From Planctomycetota bacterium (lineage in GTDB: Bacteria; Planctomycetota; UBA1135; GCA-002686595), in assembly GCA_020638855.1 (NCBI GenBank), contig JACKHT010000005.1, positions 133,376-197,375 on the forward strand: 64,000 nt of DNA, read 5' to 3'. Within the stretch, counting starts at the first letter, position 1. Every line of letters starts with the position of its first letter. Positions 44,506 to 52,446 of the stretch are shown in pieces. The translations under genes and the position numbers were made by a program. The notes under the pieces are model-generated. The model saw only the letters and a list, made by a program, of their open reading frames with translations, ran no database searches and was not told where the DNA came from.

Positions 44506-45262
44506 CGACCCCTTCTACGTGGGCTACGCCCCCCTGCCCAAGCGCCTGCGCCCCTGGGTGCTCCGGTTCGTACTCGTTTGGTTGGTGGGGCTCGCTGGCT
44601 TCGCCGTCGTGCTCGCCACCAAGCAACAGGACCCGGGCCCCGGCGAATGGGACCTCTCCAAGCAGGTCGCCATCGAGGGACTCCTGCGGGTCGACCCCTA
44701 CCCCGTGCTGTTCGTCCACGATCCAAAAGCGGGCGACCTAGCGCGGGCTGTGCTGCTCGTGTCCGAGTTCAAGTTCGGCGCCCAGGACCGCACGCAGCCC
44801 TTCGCAGGCCAAGCCGTACGCCTCCAAGGTCACTTCATCAGCCGTGGCGGCCGCGGCATGTTCGAGTTGTCGAGCGAGTCCGACGCGATCCAGGCCCTGC
44901 CCAACCTCGGACCCAACCCTGAACCCACCCTCGCGCCAACCCGCGAGCCACTGGGCCCCTGCACCCTGCAAGGCGAAATCGCCGACTCGAAGTGCTTCCT
45001 GGGTGTGATGAAACCCGGCTTCGGCAAAACCCACCGCGCCTGCGCCGTGCGCTGCATCTCGGGCGGCATCACCCCAATCTTTGTGACCCGCGACGCGCAA
45101 CGCAACGCCACCCTCTACGTACTCACCGACCTTGTGGGGCAACCCGTCAACGAAGCCGTTTTGCCGTTTGTCGCCGAACCCGTCGAGGTCCAGGGCAACC
45201 TGGAGCGCCGCGGCGATTTGTTCTACCTGGCGATCGACCCAGGCAAGATCATGCGCAAGTAG
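44492..45262 (+). CDS. Membrane-anchored protein with conserved Cys/His motif, last gene of the redox cassette
   Basis: The product is 256 residues and overlaps the Rieske fusion gene by 14 bases. One transmembrane helix (about 23-43) is followed by a beta-rich module that looks OB-like (VRLQGHFISRGGRGMFEL). The C-terminal module contains a striking motif, DSKCFLGVMKPGFGKTHRAC followed by AVRCISGGI: three cysteines and a histidine in a fixed, glycine-rich pattern that looks like a metal or cofactor site outside the membrane. I believe similar motifs occur in other uncharacterised bacterial redox operons but cannot name a family. A periplasmic electron-transfer partner of the Rieske fusion is the natural inference. 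Confidence 0.72.
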   Translation: MPEPNDPFYVGYAPLPKRLRPWVLRFVLVWLVGLAGFAVVLATKQQDPGPGEWDLSKQVAIEGLLRVDPYPVLFVHDPKAGDLARAVLLVSEFKFGAQDRTQPFAGQAVRLQGHFISRGGRGMFELSSESDAIQALPNLGPNPEPTLAPTREPLGPCTLQGEIADSKCFLGVMKPGFGKTHRACAVRCISGGITPIFVTRDAQRNATLYVLTDLVGQPVNEAVLPFVAEPVEVQGNLERRGDLFYLAIDPGKIMRK

Positions 45263-45322
45263 GCTCGAGCCTGAGGGTCATGGATAGTTTGAGGGAGCCC
45301 TTTCTCCCACAACCTCATTCGC

Positions 45323-45345
45323 GGTCATGGGAAGCTCCCGTGACC
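45323..45345. terminator. Hairpin between convergent genes
   Basis: GGTCATGGGA and TCCCGTGACC pair over 10 bp (one G-U) with the loop agc, between the end of the redox cassette and the end of the thioredoxin-like gene. A second small stem-loop, GCTCC/GGAGC, follows it. It may serve both directions. Confidence 0.55.
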
Positions 45346-45384
45346 ACGCTCCTGAAACCGGAGCAAAAGGGCCAGAACCGGCGC

Positions 45385-46434
45385 TTACGGCTTGCTTGGT
45401 TCCGACTGCATGAAACCGTCGCTTCGGCCGAGTAGGGCGCGCCCAAGTCCCAAGTGCGGATCCCGCACATCGAAGTGCAATACCAGTCGGTAGATGGCTG
45501 GCGAAAGGTCCTCGATCGAGATCTTGGGGTCGAGGGCCAAGAGGGCCAAGGCCTGGGGGTGCAACAAGCAGTCCGCAATCCAAGAGTCTTCGGCGAGCGG
45601 GTCCTCGAAGGTTTCCGGCTTCGGAACCCCTACCCAGCGGATGATGGGGTCTTCGATCGCTTCGAACTTGGCCACCGACACATCAAAGGACTCGATGGGA
45701 AGCGGCACCGATCGGGTCGGGAAAGGCCGCAATCGATCCAGCGCAATGGGTTTGGAATCTGCCTGGGAACCCAGACTTGGGTCGCTAGAACGAAGCGCTT
45801 CGATCTCGTTGGCGAGGTATTCACCCCAGCCAAAAGTAAAGTCCAGGGTTGGAGCTGGGAAGGTGCCGCAATACCACCCGTCCCACCCTTCCCACCCTTC
45901 CGTGGCATCTGGAGGCAAAGCCTCTTGGGCATCTGGAGGCAAGGCCTCTTGCAATGCATGCCGGTAGGTTCGGACATCCATCACCCCTGGAAGCACATCA
46001 AGGATGGTGCCGTCCGCCTGACAAACCCAGGTGATCAGGTTGCCCCCCAGGGTGCGCTCCATGACGCTGCCATCGGGGAAGTCGATGCGCGCCACCGCGA
46101 CATCGCCCACCGAACGCCAAGCGCATTCAAAATTCGCATCCATCCAGGCGGCCAATTCCGGGTTCGAGAAGAGCACGCTCCTCGCTATGCGTGCGTTGCT
46201 TCAGCAATGCACCCGATCGAGCTGCCCAAAGACCTCCACCAAGAGCACCGGCCGGCCCGATACGCTGGCCGCCTGCTTGGCCCCCTCAAGTCCCCCGGCA
46301 TTCCAAGCCACCAAGCCGGGCTGCACGAAATCGCTGGCCTTGGCAGCTTCTTCACGGATCCGGTCGCTTTGACACGCGGCGATCCCCCACAACAGGGTCA
46401 GGGAGGACATCAGGGCCAAGGGGAAGAGCTTCAT
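45385..46434 (-). CDS. Candidate selenoprotein: thioredoxin-like lipoprotein with in-frame UGA
   Basis: Reading from ATG 46434, the first 77 codons give a lipoprotein signal (lipobox IAAC, Cys21) and a thioredoxin-like first strand (GRPVLLVEVFGQLDRVHC). Codon 78 is TGA (46201-46203), and the frame then continues for 271 codons (SNARIARSVLFSNPELAAW onward). Aligned by eye to thioredoxin_7-like proteins, where CxxC is followed after a fixed distance by VFSDPEVA, the UGA falls on the attacking cysteine, with Ala in place of the resolving one. A hairpin begins at the UGA. Later blocks (ARIDFPDGSV, GNLITWVCQADGTILDVLPG) fit the rest of the fold. If the UGA is a true stop, the gene is broken or starts internally at ATG 46176. 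A 24-bp duplication encodes a repeated QEALPPDA. Confidence 0.6.
45904..45951 (-). repeat. 24-bp tandem duplication inside the thioredoxin-like gene
   Basis: Two copies, differing at one base, encode the peptide QEALPPDA twice. Next to it a CCCACCCTTCC run encodes WEGWDGW. Both lie in a loop region, so they are tolerated length changes in the protein. Confidence 0.8.
46168..46202 (-). promoter_or_regulatory. Possible bacterial SECIS hairpin directly after the UGA
   Basis: The RNA from the UGA onward can fold with GAAG (its first two bases are from the UGA) pairing to CUUC, an internal loop, a perfect 6-bp upper stem GCACGC/GCGUGC and a 10-base apical loop containing GAGG. Position directly 3' of the UGA is where bacterial selenocysteine insertion elements sit. 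The loop is somewhat closer to the UGA than in well-studied elements, so this is a candidate only. Confidence 0.4.
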
Positions 46435-46775
46435 AGTAGGTGAGTAGCCAACACGCCGCTTTGAGTTACCGGCCGAAGGGTACTTTACGGAGGCACTCCG
46501 TTTGTCACCAAGGCCCTCCGTCATTGTACCCTGGGAAAGGGGCCTGGAGCCACTGGAAGGAGCGGCCTGCAGAGCCAGCTGCGGGTTCCTGCTGGCTGGG
46601 CTTCCATTCCGGACATCTCCTGTTTCCAACCGATCACGCCGTCCCCCCAACGCGTTCCCGTATCCCGCAAGCAGGTGCTTCCTGGACCAACGCGCCCACG
46701 GAGAACGTAATACCACGGAGAACATAGTACCTAGGCAAGATGGGGTACGTCGATCGGCGCTTCGCTCGCTGCGCC
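46435..46775. other. 341-base intergenic stretch
   Basis: No gene is visible between the thioredoxin-like gene and the membrane-cupin gene. The only structure is a 17-bp direct repeat described separately. It should contain the promoter of the thioredoxin-like gene, but no clear -35/-10 pair stands out. Confidence 0.5.
46697..46730. repeat. 17-bp direct repeat
   Basis: CCACGGAGAACGTAATA is followed immediately by CCACGGAGAACATAGTA (two differences). It lies about 45 bases past the stop of the membrane-cupin gene and is AT-richer than its surroundings. Confidence 0.75.
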
Positions 46776-47810
46776 TCAGATCCTAGGCAATTCGCGCAGG
46801 GTGAATTCCGATTCCGCGTCGCCGGTGTTGAGCGTCGTGGACGGTTCGAACAAGAGGATGCGGGCCTCGGTTTCGGCGCTGGGTCGGTGCTCCACGCCAC
46901 GGGGCACCACCAGAGCGTCGCCGGTTTGGAGCGTGACTTGGCCGGAGCGGAATTCCACCGTCAAGGTGCCCTCCAAAACCAAGAAGAATTCGTCTTCTTG
47001 GTCGTGCTTGTGCCAGTCGAACGTTCCCAGCACGCGCGCGAGTCGCACGGATTGACCATTGAGTTCGGCGACGATGTGCGGCTTCCAGTGCTCGTGGATC
47101 TGCGCAAACTTGCTGCGTAGATGGAGAACCGGCGGTGGTTGGGCGAGGGATACGGGCTCGGTCTTGGTAGGGGGGCGCTCACCTAGGCCACGATTCGAAG
47201 GAAGCGTAGCCGGAACTCCTGGGTTCGCCTCCAAGCGCGAAACGTAGTGCAACACCGGGGTGGCGACAGCCAACACCGTTACGACGATGGAGGCAATCGC
47301 GATCGCACGAAACATTCCGTCGCCGCTGGGCTCGAACCAGATCAAAAGCAAGATCAGCCCGGCCAAGACAGCACTTGCCACCCGATTGGCGATCGTAATT
47401 CGCGCGAACCTTCCGGCCACCGTGGCGAGCTCGAGCAGCGACAAAAGTGCCAGCGCAACCGCCCCCACGACCGCGGAACCGATCACCTTCCAGAAGTACT
47501 GGTTGTCGATCTCGGGCCATAGGGCCAGCAGCATGAGGACCGTTGCCAGGATGGCCAAGCCCAGGCCCACCCGTGCTGGCTCCGAGAACCGGCCCCGTTC
47601 CAAGGCCGCCGCGCAGGCCAGGGCGAGGATGCTACCACCCGACACCGTGAGCGACGAGAGCAGGACCTTGACTTGAAGCTCGCTGAATTCGCCGGCCAGC
47701 AAAGCGCCAATCCCCAGAAGCCCGCTGATCACGAGCGAGCCCATCAGTACTTTAAGCGCCGTCTTTCGAACCCGAAGGGGTTCCGCAGAAGAATTCATCA
47801 TTGGACCCAT
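46776..47810 (-). CDS. Membrane protein with C-terminal cupin domain
   Basis: The product is 344 residues; ATG 47810 has an AAGGG site, while 47798 is an alternative. The first 200 residues form about six transmembrane segments in three pairs. After a proline-rich linker, residues about 235-335 are a cupin_2 domain: GTFDWHKHDQEDEFFLVLEG carries the metal-binding motif (H-x-H-x5-E, with the histidines in HKH), and GDALVVPRGVEHRP supplies the second motif with the last histidine. The cupin would face the cytoplasm if the topology is even-numbered. Cupin fusions of this kind are usually sensors or small-molecule binders; no function can be assigned. Confidence 0.75.
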   Translation of the reverse strand: MGPMMNSSAEPLRVRKTALKVLMGSLVISGLLGIGALLAGEFSELQVKVLLSSLTVSGGSILALACAAALERGRFSEPARVGLGLAILATVLMLLALWPEIDNQYFWKVIGSAVVGAVALALLSLLELATVAGRFARITIANRVASAVLAGLILLLIWFEPSGDGMFRAIAIASIVVTVLAVATPVLHYVSRLEANPGVPATLPSNRGLGERPPTKTEPVSLAQPPPVLHLRSKFAQIHEHWKPHIVAELNGQSVRLARVLGTFDWHKHDQEDEFFLVLEGTLTVEFRSGQVTLQTGDALVVPRGVEHRPSAETEARILLFEPSTTLNTGDAESEFTLRELPRI

Positions 47811-47932
47811 TCTACCCTTCGGGTCCCTTTCGCAACGCGCCGGTCGAGACCATCCTTGCCGAGGGGGTCCCAGGCCGCGTCCTACCGCTTCACACGACCC
47901 ATACCGCGTCGGTCACTTTCCCCCAATGCCGA

Positions 47933-47963
47933 GCCCCCGACCCGCATACAGCGAGTCGGGGGC
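47933..47963 (-). terminator. Hairpin downstream of thrS
   Basis: GCCCCCGAC and GTCGGGGGC form a 9-bp perfect stem with a 13-base loop, 25 bases past the thrS stop codon on the minus strand. It closes the dcw-thrS gene block. Confidence 0.65.
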
Positions 47964-47987
47964 CCGAAGCGAGCAAGACCGGGAGTC

Positions 47988-49781
47988 TTACTCCGCGACC
48001 CGGTCGCGGCGCAGGATTTCGATCTTGGAGAGGAAGTCCTCGAAGGGCACGACCACTTGGTCACCGTCGCCGCGCGGGCGCACCGCGACGGTGCCGTCTT
48101 GGGCTTCGCGCTCGCCGACGATCAGCATGAACGGGATCTGGGCCTTTTGGGCGGTCTTGATTTTCTTGTTCATGTGGCCGGCTTCGAGCATGGCTTCGAC
48201 CCGGTAGCGTTGGCCACGCAGGCGATCGACCAAGGTCTTGGCGTAGGCCGAGTGCTCCTCGCGGATCGGGATGACCGCCACTTGGTGCGGGGCGCACCAG
48301 AACGGGAAGCGGCCGCCGTAGTGCTCGGTGAGCACACCGACGAAGCGCTCGAGGCTGCCCAGGATGGCGCGGTGCACCATGATCGGCCGCTCGGGTTTGC
48401 CCTCGTGGTTGGTGAAGGTCATGTCGAAGCGCTGGGGTAGGTTGAAGTCGCACTGGATGGTGCTGTTCTGCCATTCGCGCCCCAGGGCGTCCTTGATCTT
48501 GTAGTCGATCTTGGGGCCGTAGAACGCGCCGCCACCCTCGTCGAGCTCGAGCTTGAGCCCGATCGAATCGGCCGCGTCGCGCAGGGCTTGGGTGGCCCGC
48601 TCCCAGATGTCCGCGTCGCCGATGGTGTGCTCGGCGGGCCGGGTGGCCAGGTACGCGGTGTACTCGAACCCGAAGGTCTTCATGAAGAAGTCCACCATGC
48701 GGCAGACCCCCGCGATCTCGTCGGCCAGCTGGTCGGCGCTGCAGAAGATGTGCGCATCGTCTTGGGTGAAACCGCGCACGCGCAGCATGCCGTGCACCAC
48801 GCCCGAACGCTCGTAGCGATACACGGTGCCGAGTTCGGCCCAGCGCAGCGGCAATTCGCGGTACGAACGGCCGCGGTCCTTGTAGATCAATACGTGGCCC
48901 GGGCAGTTCATGGGCTTGACGCGATAGGGCATCTCGTCGAGTTCCATGGGCGCGTACATCATGTCCGCGTAGTTCTCCAGGTGCCCCGAAACCGCGAACA
49001 ACGACTCGCGCGAAACGTGCGGGGTGTAGACCGGCTCGTAGCCGTTTTTCTCGTGTTGCTCCCACCACAGTTCCTCGAGGCAACGCCGCACGGTGCCCAG
49101 GTTGGGGTGCCAAAACACGAAGCCCGCGCCCGCTTCGGGGTGCGTGCTGAAGAGGTCCAGTTCGCTGCCCAGGCGGCGGTGGTCGCGGCGCTTGACCTCT
49201 TCGAGCCAGGCGAGGTGCGCGTCGAGTTCGGCTTGGGTCCAAAACGCGGTCCCGTAGATGCGCTGCATCATCGGGTTCTTTTCATCGCCGCGCCAATAGG
49301 CCCCCGCCAAGCTGAGCAGCTTGAAGAAGAACTTATGGTCCTTGAACGAGTCGAGGTGCGGTCCCTCGCACAGGTCGCCCCACTCCTTGCCCTCGGGCCC
49401 GTGGTAGTAGAACGTGATCGCCTCCCCCTCGGGGATCAGGTCGACGGCCTCGACTTTGAAGTCTTGGCCCTGGCCCGCGAGGATCTTGCGCGCTTCTTCG
49501 CGGGTGACCGTGCGCATTTGGATCGCCGGTGAGTGCTGGGCGATGCGCCGCATTTCCTTTTCGATGCGCGCCAAGTCCTTTTCGGTCAGCGGCTCGGGCA
49601 GGTCGAAGTCGTAATAGAAACCGTGCTCGATGCTCGGTCCAAACCCGAAACGCACGCCAGGAAACAGGTTTTGCACGGCCGAAGCCATCAGGTGCGCCAC
49701 GGAGTGGCGCAGGGTCGAGAGAGGAAAGGGTCCCTCGACAAGCTGGGGCATTTGGGCCGCAGCGCTGTGTTGATCCGCCAT
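47988..49781 (-). CDS. thrS: Threonyl-tRNA synthetase, lacking the N-terminal TGS domain
   Basis: This class II synthetase charges tRNA-Thr with threonine. The 597-residue product is shorter than the usual 640 or so because it begins directly with the editing domain (HSVAHLMASAVQ with its HxxxH, later GDLCEGPHLDS with the editing-site Cys). The catalytic core has motif 2 (RWAELGTVYRYERSGVVHGMLRVRGFTQDDAHIFC), the zinc ligands (PMNCPGHVLIYK, THEEGK-region histidine, and the His in PIMVHRAILGS) and motif 3. The C-terminal anticodon-binding domain is intact. No start codon upstream would restore a TGS domain. It follows murB on the same strand after 155 bases. Confidence 0.96.
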   Translation of the reverse strand: MADQHSAAAQMPQLVEGPFPLSTLRHSVAHLMASAVQNLFPGVRFGFGPSIEHGFYYDFDLPEPLTEKDLARIEKEMRRIAQHSPAIQMRTVTREEARKILAGQGQDFKVEAVDLIPEGEAITFYYHGPEGKEWGDLCEGPHLDSFKDHKFFFKLLSLAGAYWRGDEKNPMMQRIYGTAFWTQAELDAHLAWLEEVKRRDHRRLGSELDLFSTHPEAGAGFVFWHPNLGTVRRCLEELWWEQHEKNGYEPVYTPHVSRESLFAVSGHLENYADMMYAPMELDEMPYRVKPMNCPGHVLIYKDRGRSYRELPLRWAELGTVYRYERSGVVHGMLRVRGFTQDDAHIFCSADQLADEIAGVCRMVDFFMKTFGFEYTAYLATRPAEHTIGDADIWERATQALRDAADSIGLKLELDEGGGAFYGPKIDYKIKDALGREWQNSTIQCDFNLPQRFDMTFTNHEGKPERPIMVHRAILGSLERFVGVLTEHYGGRFPFWCAPHQVAVIPIREEHSAYAKTLVDRLRGQRYRVEAMLEAGHMNKKIKTAQKAQIPFMLIVGEREAQDGTVAVRPRGDGDQVVVPFEDFLSKIEILRRDRVAE

Positions 49782-49936
49782 TGCGGGTCTCCTCGGGAAG
49801 ACTGGACCAGGACCTCCCCACCTGGGACACCCCGGCGCGGCTGGCTCCCGATGGCCCTCCGCAGGGCGATTGTGGGCCCTTGGGCGGGGCCTCGCAACCT
49901 CGGGCTGCTAGGAACACCGCCGGAGGCTAGGCTTGT

Positions 49937-50932
49937 CTATTGCTGGGATTGTGCCAGCCAGCGTTTGACCTCGAATTCGAGCTCGACGCCCGTGGCCTGG
50001 GCCACGCGGTCTTGGACCTGATCCATCAGCTCGAAGACCTGGCTGGCGCTGGCCTTGCCCAGGTTGACGATGAAGTTTCCGTGCAACGGGCTGACCTGGG
50101 CATCGCCGATGGCGAACCCCTTGAGCCCGACGTCATCCACCAGTTTGCCCGCGCTCCGGCCCTCCGAGCGCTCGGGGTCGGGATTCTTAAAAACACAACC
50201 CGCCGACCATTGGGTCACCGGTTGGACCTTTTGTTTGTGCAGGAGGTACTCGCGGATGCGCGCTTCGACCACCAGCTTGGGGGCGGGTTCGAGCTTCCAG
50301 ACGGCCCCCACCACCAAGCCTCCGTTCAGGTTGCCGTTGCGATAGGTCGGATGCGCTGCAGCCCGGGGAACATCGACGAATTCGCCTTCTGGGTTCAACA
50401 ATCGAACGAACTCGATGTGGTCCCAGATGTCGCCCCAACTGCCCCCGGCGTTCATGGCGATGCCACCGCCCACGTGGCCGGGCACGCCCATCAGCCCTTC
50501 GAGGCCCGAGTAGCCGAGCCCCTTGGTCGTGCGCACCAGGGCCGGTAAGGTGCAACCCGCCCAGGCGATCAAGCGCGGATCGTAGGCGGGTTCGGGCATC
50601 GCCATGCGGAAGTCCGCATCGCCCGCGTCCATCCCCTCGGTATCGCTCGTGCCCGGCAACGGCCGGAAGATGCGCCGCATCTGCGCGCTGGAAATCACCA
50701 CACCGTTCCAAGTGCCGTCGGCCGCAACGATGTTGGCGCCGCCGCCCAAGAAACGGATCGGCAAGCCCGATTCGAGCGCGGCCAAGTAGGCGCCGCGCAA
50801 TTCATCGGGAGAAGTGGGCTCCAAGAGCCAGCGGACCGACCCGCCCACGCGCATCGTCGTGCGCTCGGCTAGCGACGCGTTTTCAAGCGCAACGCAAGGC
50901 CAATTCGCTTCGCAATTCATGCTGTATGCCAT
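49937..50932 (-). CDS. murB: UDP-N-acetylenolpyruvoylglucosamine reductase MurB
   Basis: MurB is the FAD enzyme that reduces UDP-GlcNAc-enolpyruvate to UDP-MurNAc. The 331-residue product has the FAD-binding block FLGGGANIVAADGTWNGVVI, GLEGLMGVPGHVGGGIAMNAG, and the catalytic serine region WSAGCVFKNP, followed by KLVDDVGLKG and VSPLHGNFIVNLG. The start at 50932 overlaps the 3' end of murC by 50 bases; ATG 50920 is an alternative. It is the last peptidoglycan gene of the cluster; murA and ddl are not nearby. Confidence 0.96.
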   Translation of the reverse strand: MAYSMNCEANWPCVALENASLAERTTMRVGGSVRWLLEPTSPDELRGAYLAALESGLPIRFLGGGANIVAADGTWNGVVISSAQMRRIFRPLPGTSDTEGMDAGDADFRMAMPEPAYDPRLIAWAGCTLPALVRTTKGLGYSGLEGLMGVPGHVGGGIAMNAGGSWGDIWDHIEFVRLLNPEGEFVDVPRAAAHPTYRNGNLNGGLVVGAVWKLEPAPKLVVEARIREYLLHKQKVQPVTQWSAGCVFKNPDPERSEGRSAGKLVDDVGLKGFAIGDAQVSPLHGNFIVNLGKASASQVFELMDQVQDRVAQATGVELEFEVKRWLAQSQQ

Positions 50933-52400
50933 CGATGTCCCCTGCCCCCAGGATCAGGGCTGCGCAGGCCCCTTGCAAGCCTGCAGCCAGGGTACTCGCG
51001 GATTGGGCTGGGCTGCCCCCGTGGACGGCCGGAATGCCGGCCGCGATCAGGCGATCGACCAAGTCCTGGGACCCGGCGGCCTGCACATCGATGTGCGCGC
51101 GGGCACCGTACACGTCGGCCACCACGACCCGCGCCGCGCCTTGCAGGGCATCGACGAAGTCGTTCAAAAAGCGTGCTGTACGGCTGTGCTGGTGCGGCTG
51201 GAAGAGCACGTGGATCGGCTTGCCGGGCATGGTGCGTCGCGCGGCTTCGAGCGTCACGCGCACCTCGGTGGGATGGTGCGCGTAGTCGTGCACCATCTCG
51301 ACCCCTCCTACGGTGCCCCAAGATTCGAAGCGTCGGGCGGCACCACGAAAGCTGGCGATCGAATCGGCCACCCCTTCGCCGGCGACGCGCAGGTCGAGTC
51401 CCTTGCGTTGGGCGCGTCCCATGGCGAGCGCCAAGGCGAGCGCCGCGTTTTCGACGTTGAACGATCCGGGGACCGCCAACCGCACGCGGGGCAGGTTCCA
51501 ACCCGGACCCTTGAGCCCAAAGGTGTAGCGTCCACCCCGCTTGTTTTGGATCTCGACTTGTACCTCGCGCCCTAGACGCCAGGTCTCGCAGCCCGCCGAC
51601 TGTTCGACCACCTCGGGAACCTGCGACCCCAGGACCAAGAGCCCTTCGGTCGAGACCCGCGAAGCAAAGCAGGCGAAGGCTTCGTGGATCGCATCCAAGT
51701 CGCCGTAGTAGTCCAGGTGGTCGGCTTCCACGTTGGTGATGATCGCGCCGCGCGGCTGCATGCGCAGGAACGAGCGGTCGTACTCGCAGGCCTCGACCAC
51801 CAGTACGCCCTCGCCCTGGGGCGGAATGGCGTTGACCCGCAGGTCGCCGTGCATGCCCCCCACGAGGGCGCCGGCGCCGCGCATGGATTCGACCCCTTGT
51901 AGGGCGTGGTACAGCATCCAGGAACTGGTGGTCTTGCCGTGGGTTCCGGCGGCGGCCAAGACGCGGTAGCGTTGGCTCAACCAGCCCAGGATTTCGGCGT
52001 ACTTGAGCACTTGCAACCCGCGTCGGCGGGCTTCGATGACCTGGGGATCCGAGTCTCCGATCGCGGCGCTGCGCACCACGACCTGCGTCCGTTCGGGCAG
52101 GAGGCCAGCCTGCGAGTCGCCGTAGCGGATGCGAACCCCCACGCTCTCCAGCGGCTCGGAGAAGGGCGACCGCTCGCGGTCATGCCCGGTCAAGGTGTGC
52201 CCCTGGGCAAACAAGAGTCGCGCGGCCCCCGAAACGCCAGCCCCCCCCGCACCCAACAGGTGCACCTGCTTGGGGCTGTCCAATACAAACGCGTTCCCCC
52301 GGGGAATCCGAACTTGCGGCAAGGGATCGAGGGCACTCGGGGTGTTCACGGGCATATTGTGGCCAAAGGCACGGTAAGGAGAGAAGTCCGGGGTATTCAT
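50883..52400 (-). CDS. murC: UDP-N-acetylmuramate-L-alanine ligase MurC
   Basis: MurC adds L-alanine to UDP-MurNAc with ATP. From ATG 52400, preceded by AGGAAG, the product is 505 residues. Visible are the N-terminal nucleotide-binding HLLGAGGAGVSGAARLL, the ATP site AAAGTHGKTTSSWML, the substrate/metal block NVEADHLDYYG, and the C-terminal domain starting FQPHQHSRTARFLNDF. An N-terminal extension of about 40 residues (to LDSPKQ) precedes the first strand, longer than in typical MurC. It overlaps murB and follows murG by 46 bases. Confidence 0.96.
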   Translation of the reverse strand: MNTPDFSPYRAFGHNMPVNTPSALDPLPQVRIPRGNAFVLDSPKQVHLLGAGGAGVSGAARLLFAQGHTLTGHDRERSPFSEPLESVGVRIRYGDSQAGLLPERTQVVVRSAAIGDSDPQVIEARRRGLQVLKYAEILGWLSQRYRVLAAAGTHGKTTSSWMLYHALQGVESMRGAGALVGGMHGDLRVNAIPPQGEGVLVVEACEYDRSFLRMQPRGAIITNVEADHLDYYGDLDAIHEAFACFASRVSTEGLLVLGSQVPEVVEQSAGCETWRLGREVQVEIQNKRGGRYTFGLKGPGWNLPRVRLAVPGSFNVENAALALALAMGRAQRKGLDLRVAGEGVADSIASFRGAARRFESWGTVGGVEMVHDYAHHPTEVRVTLEAARRTMPGKPIHVLFQPHQHSRTARFLNDFVDALQGAARVVVADVYGARAHIDVQAAGSQDLVDRLIAAGIPAVHGGSPAQSASTLAAGLQGACAALILGAGDIDGIQHELRSELALRCA

Positions 52401-52446
52401 AGGCGCTTCCTGCGTTCCCGTTGCCAAGATTGCGGGAATTCCTTGG

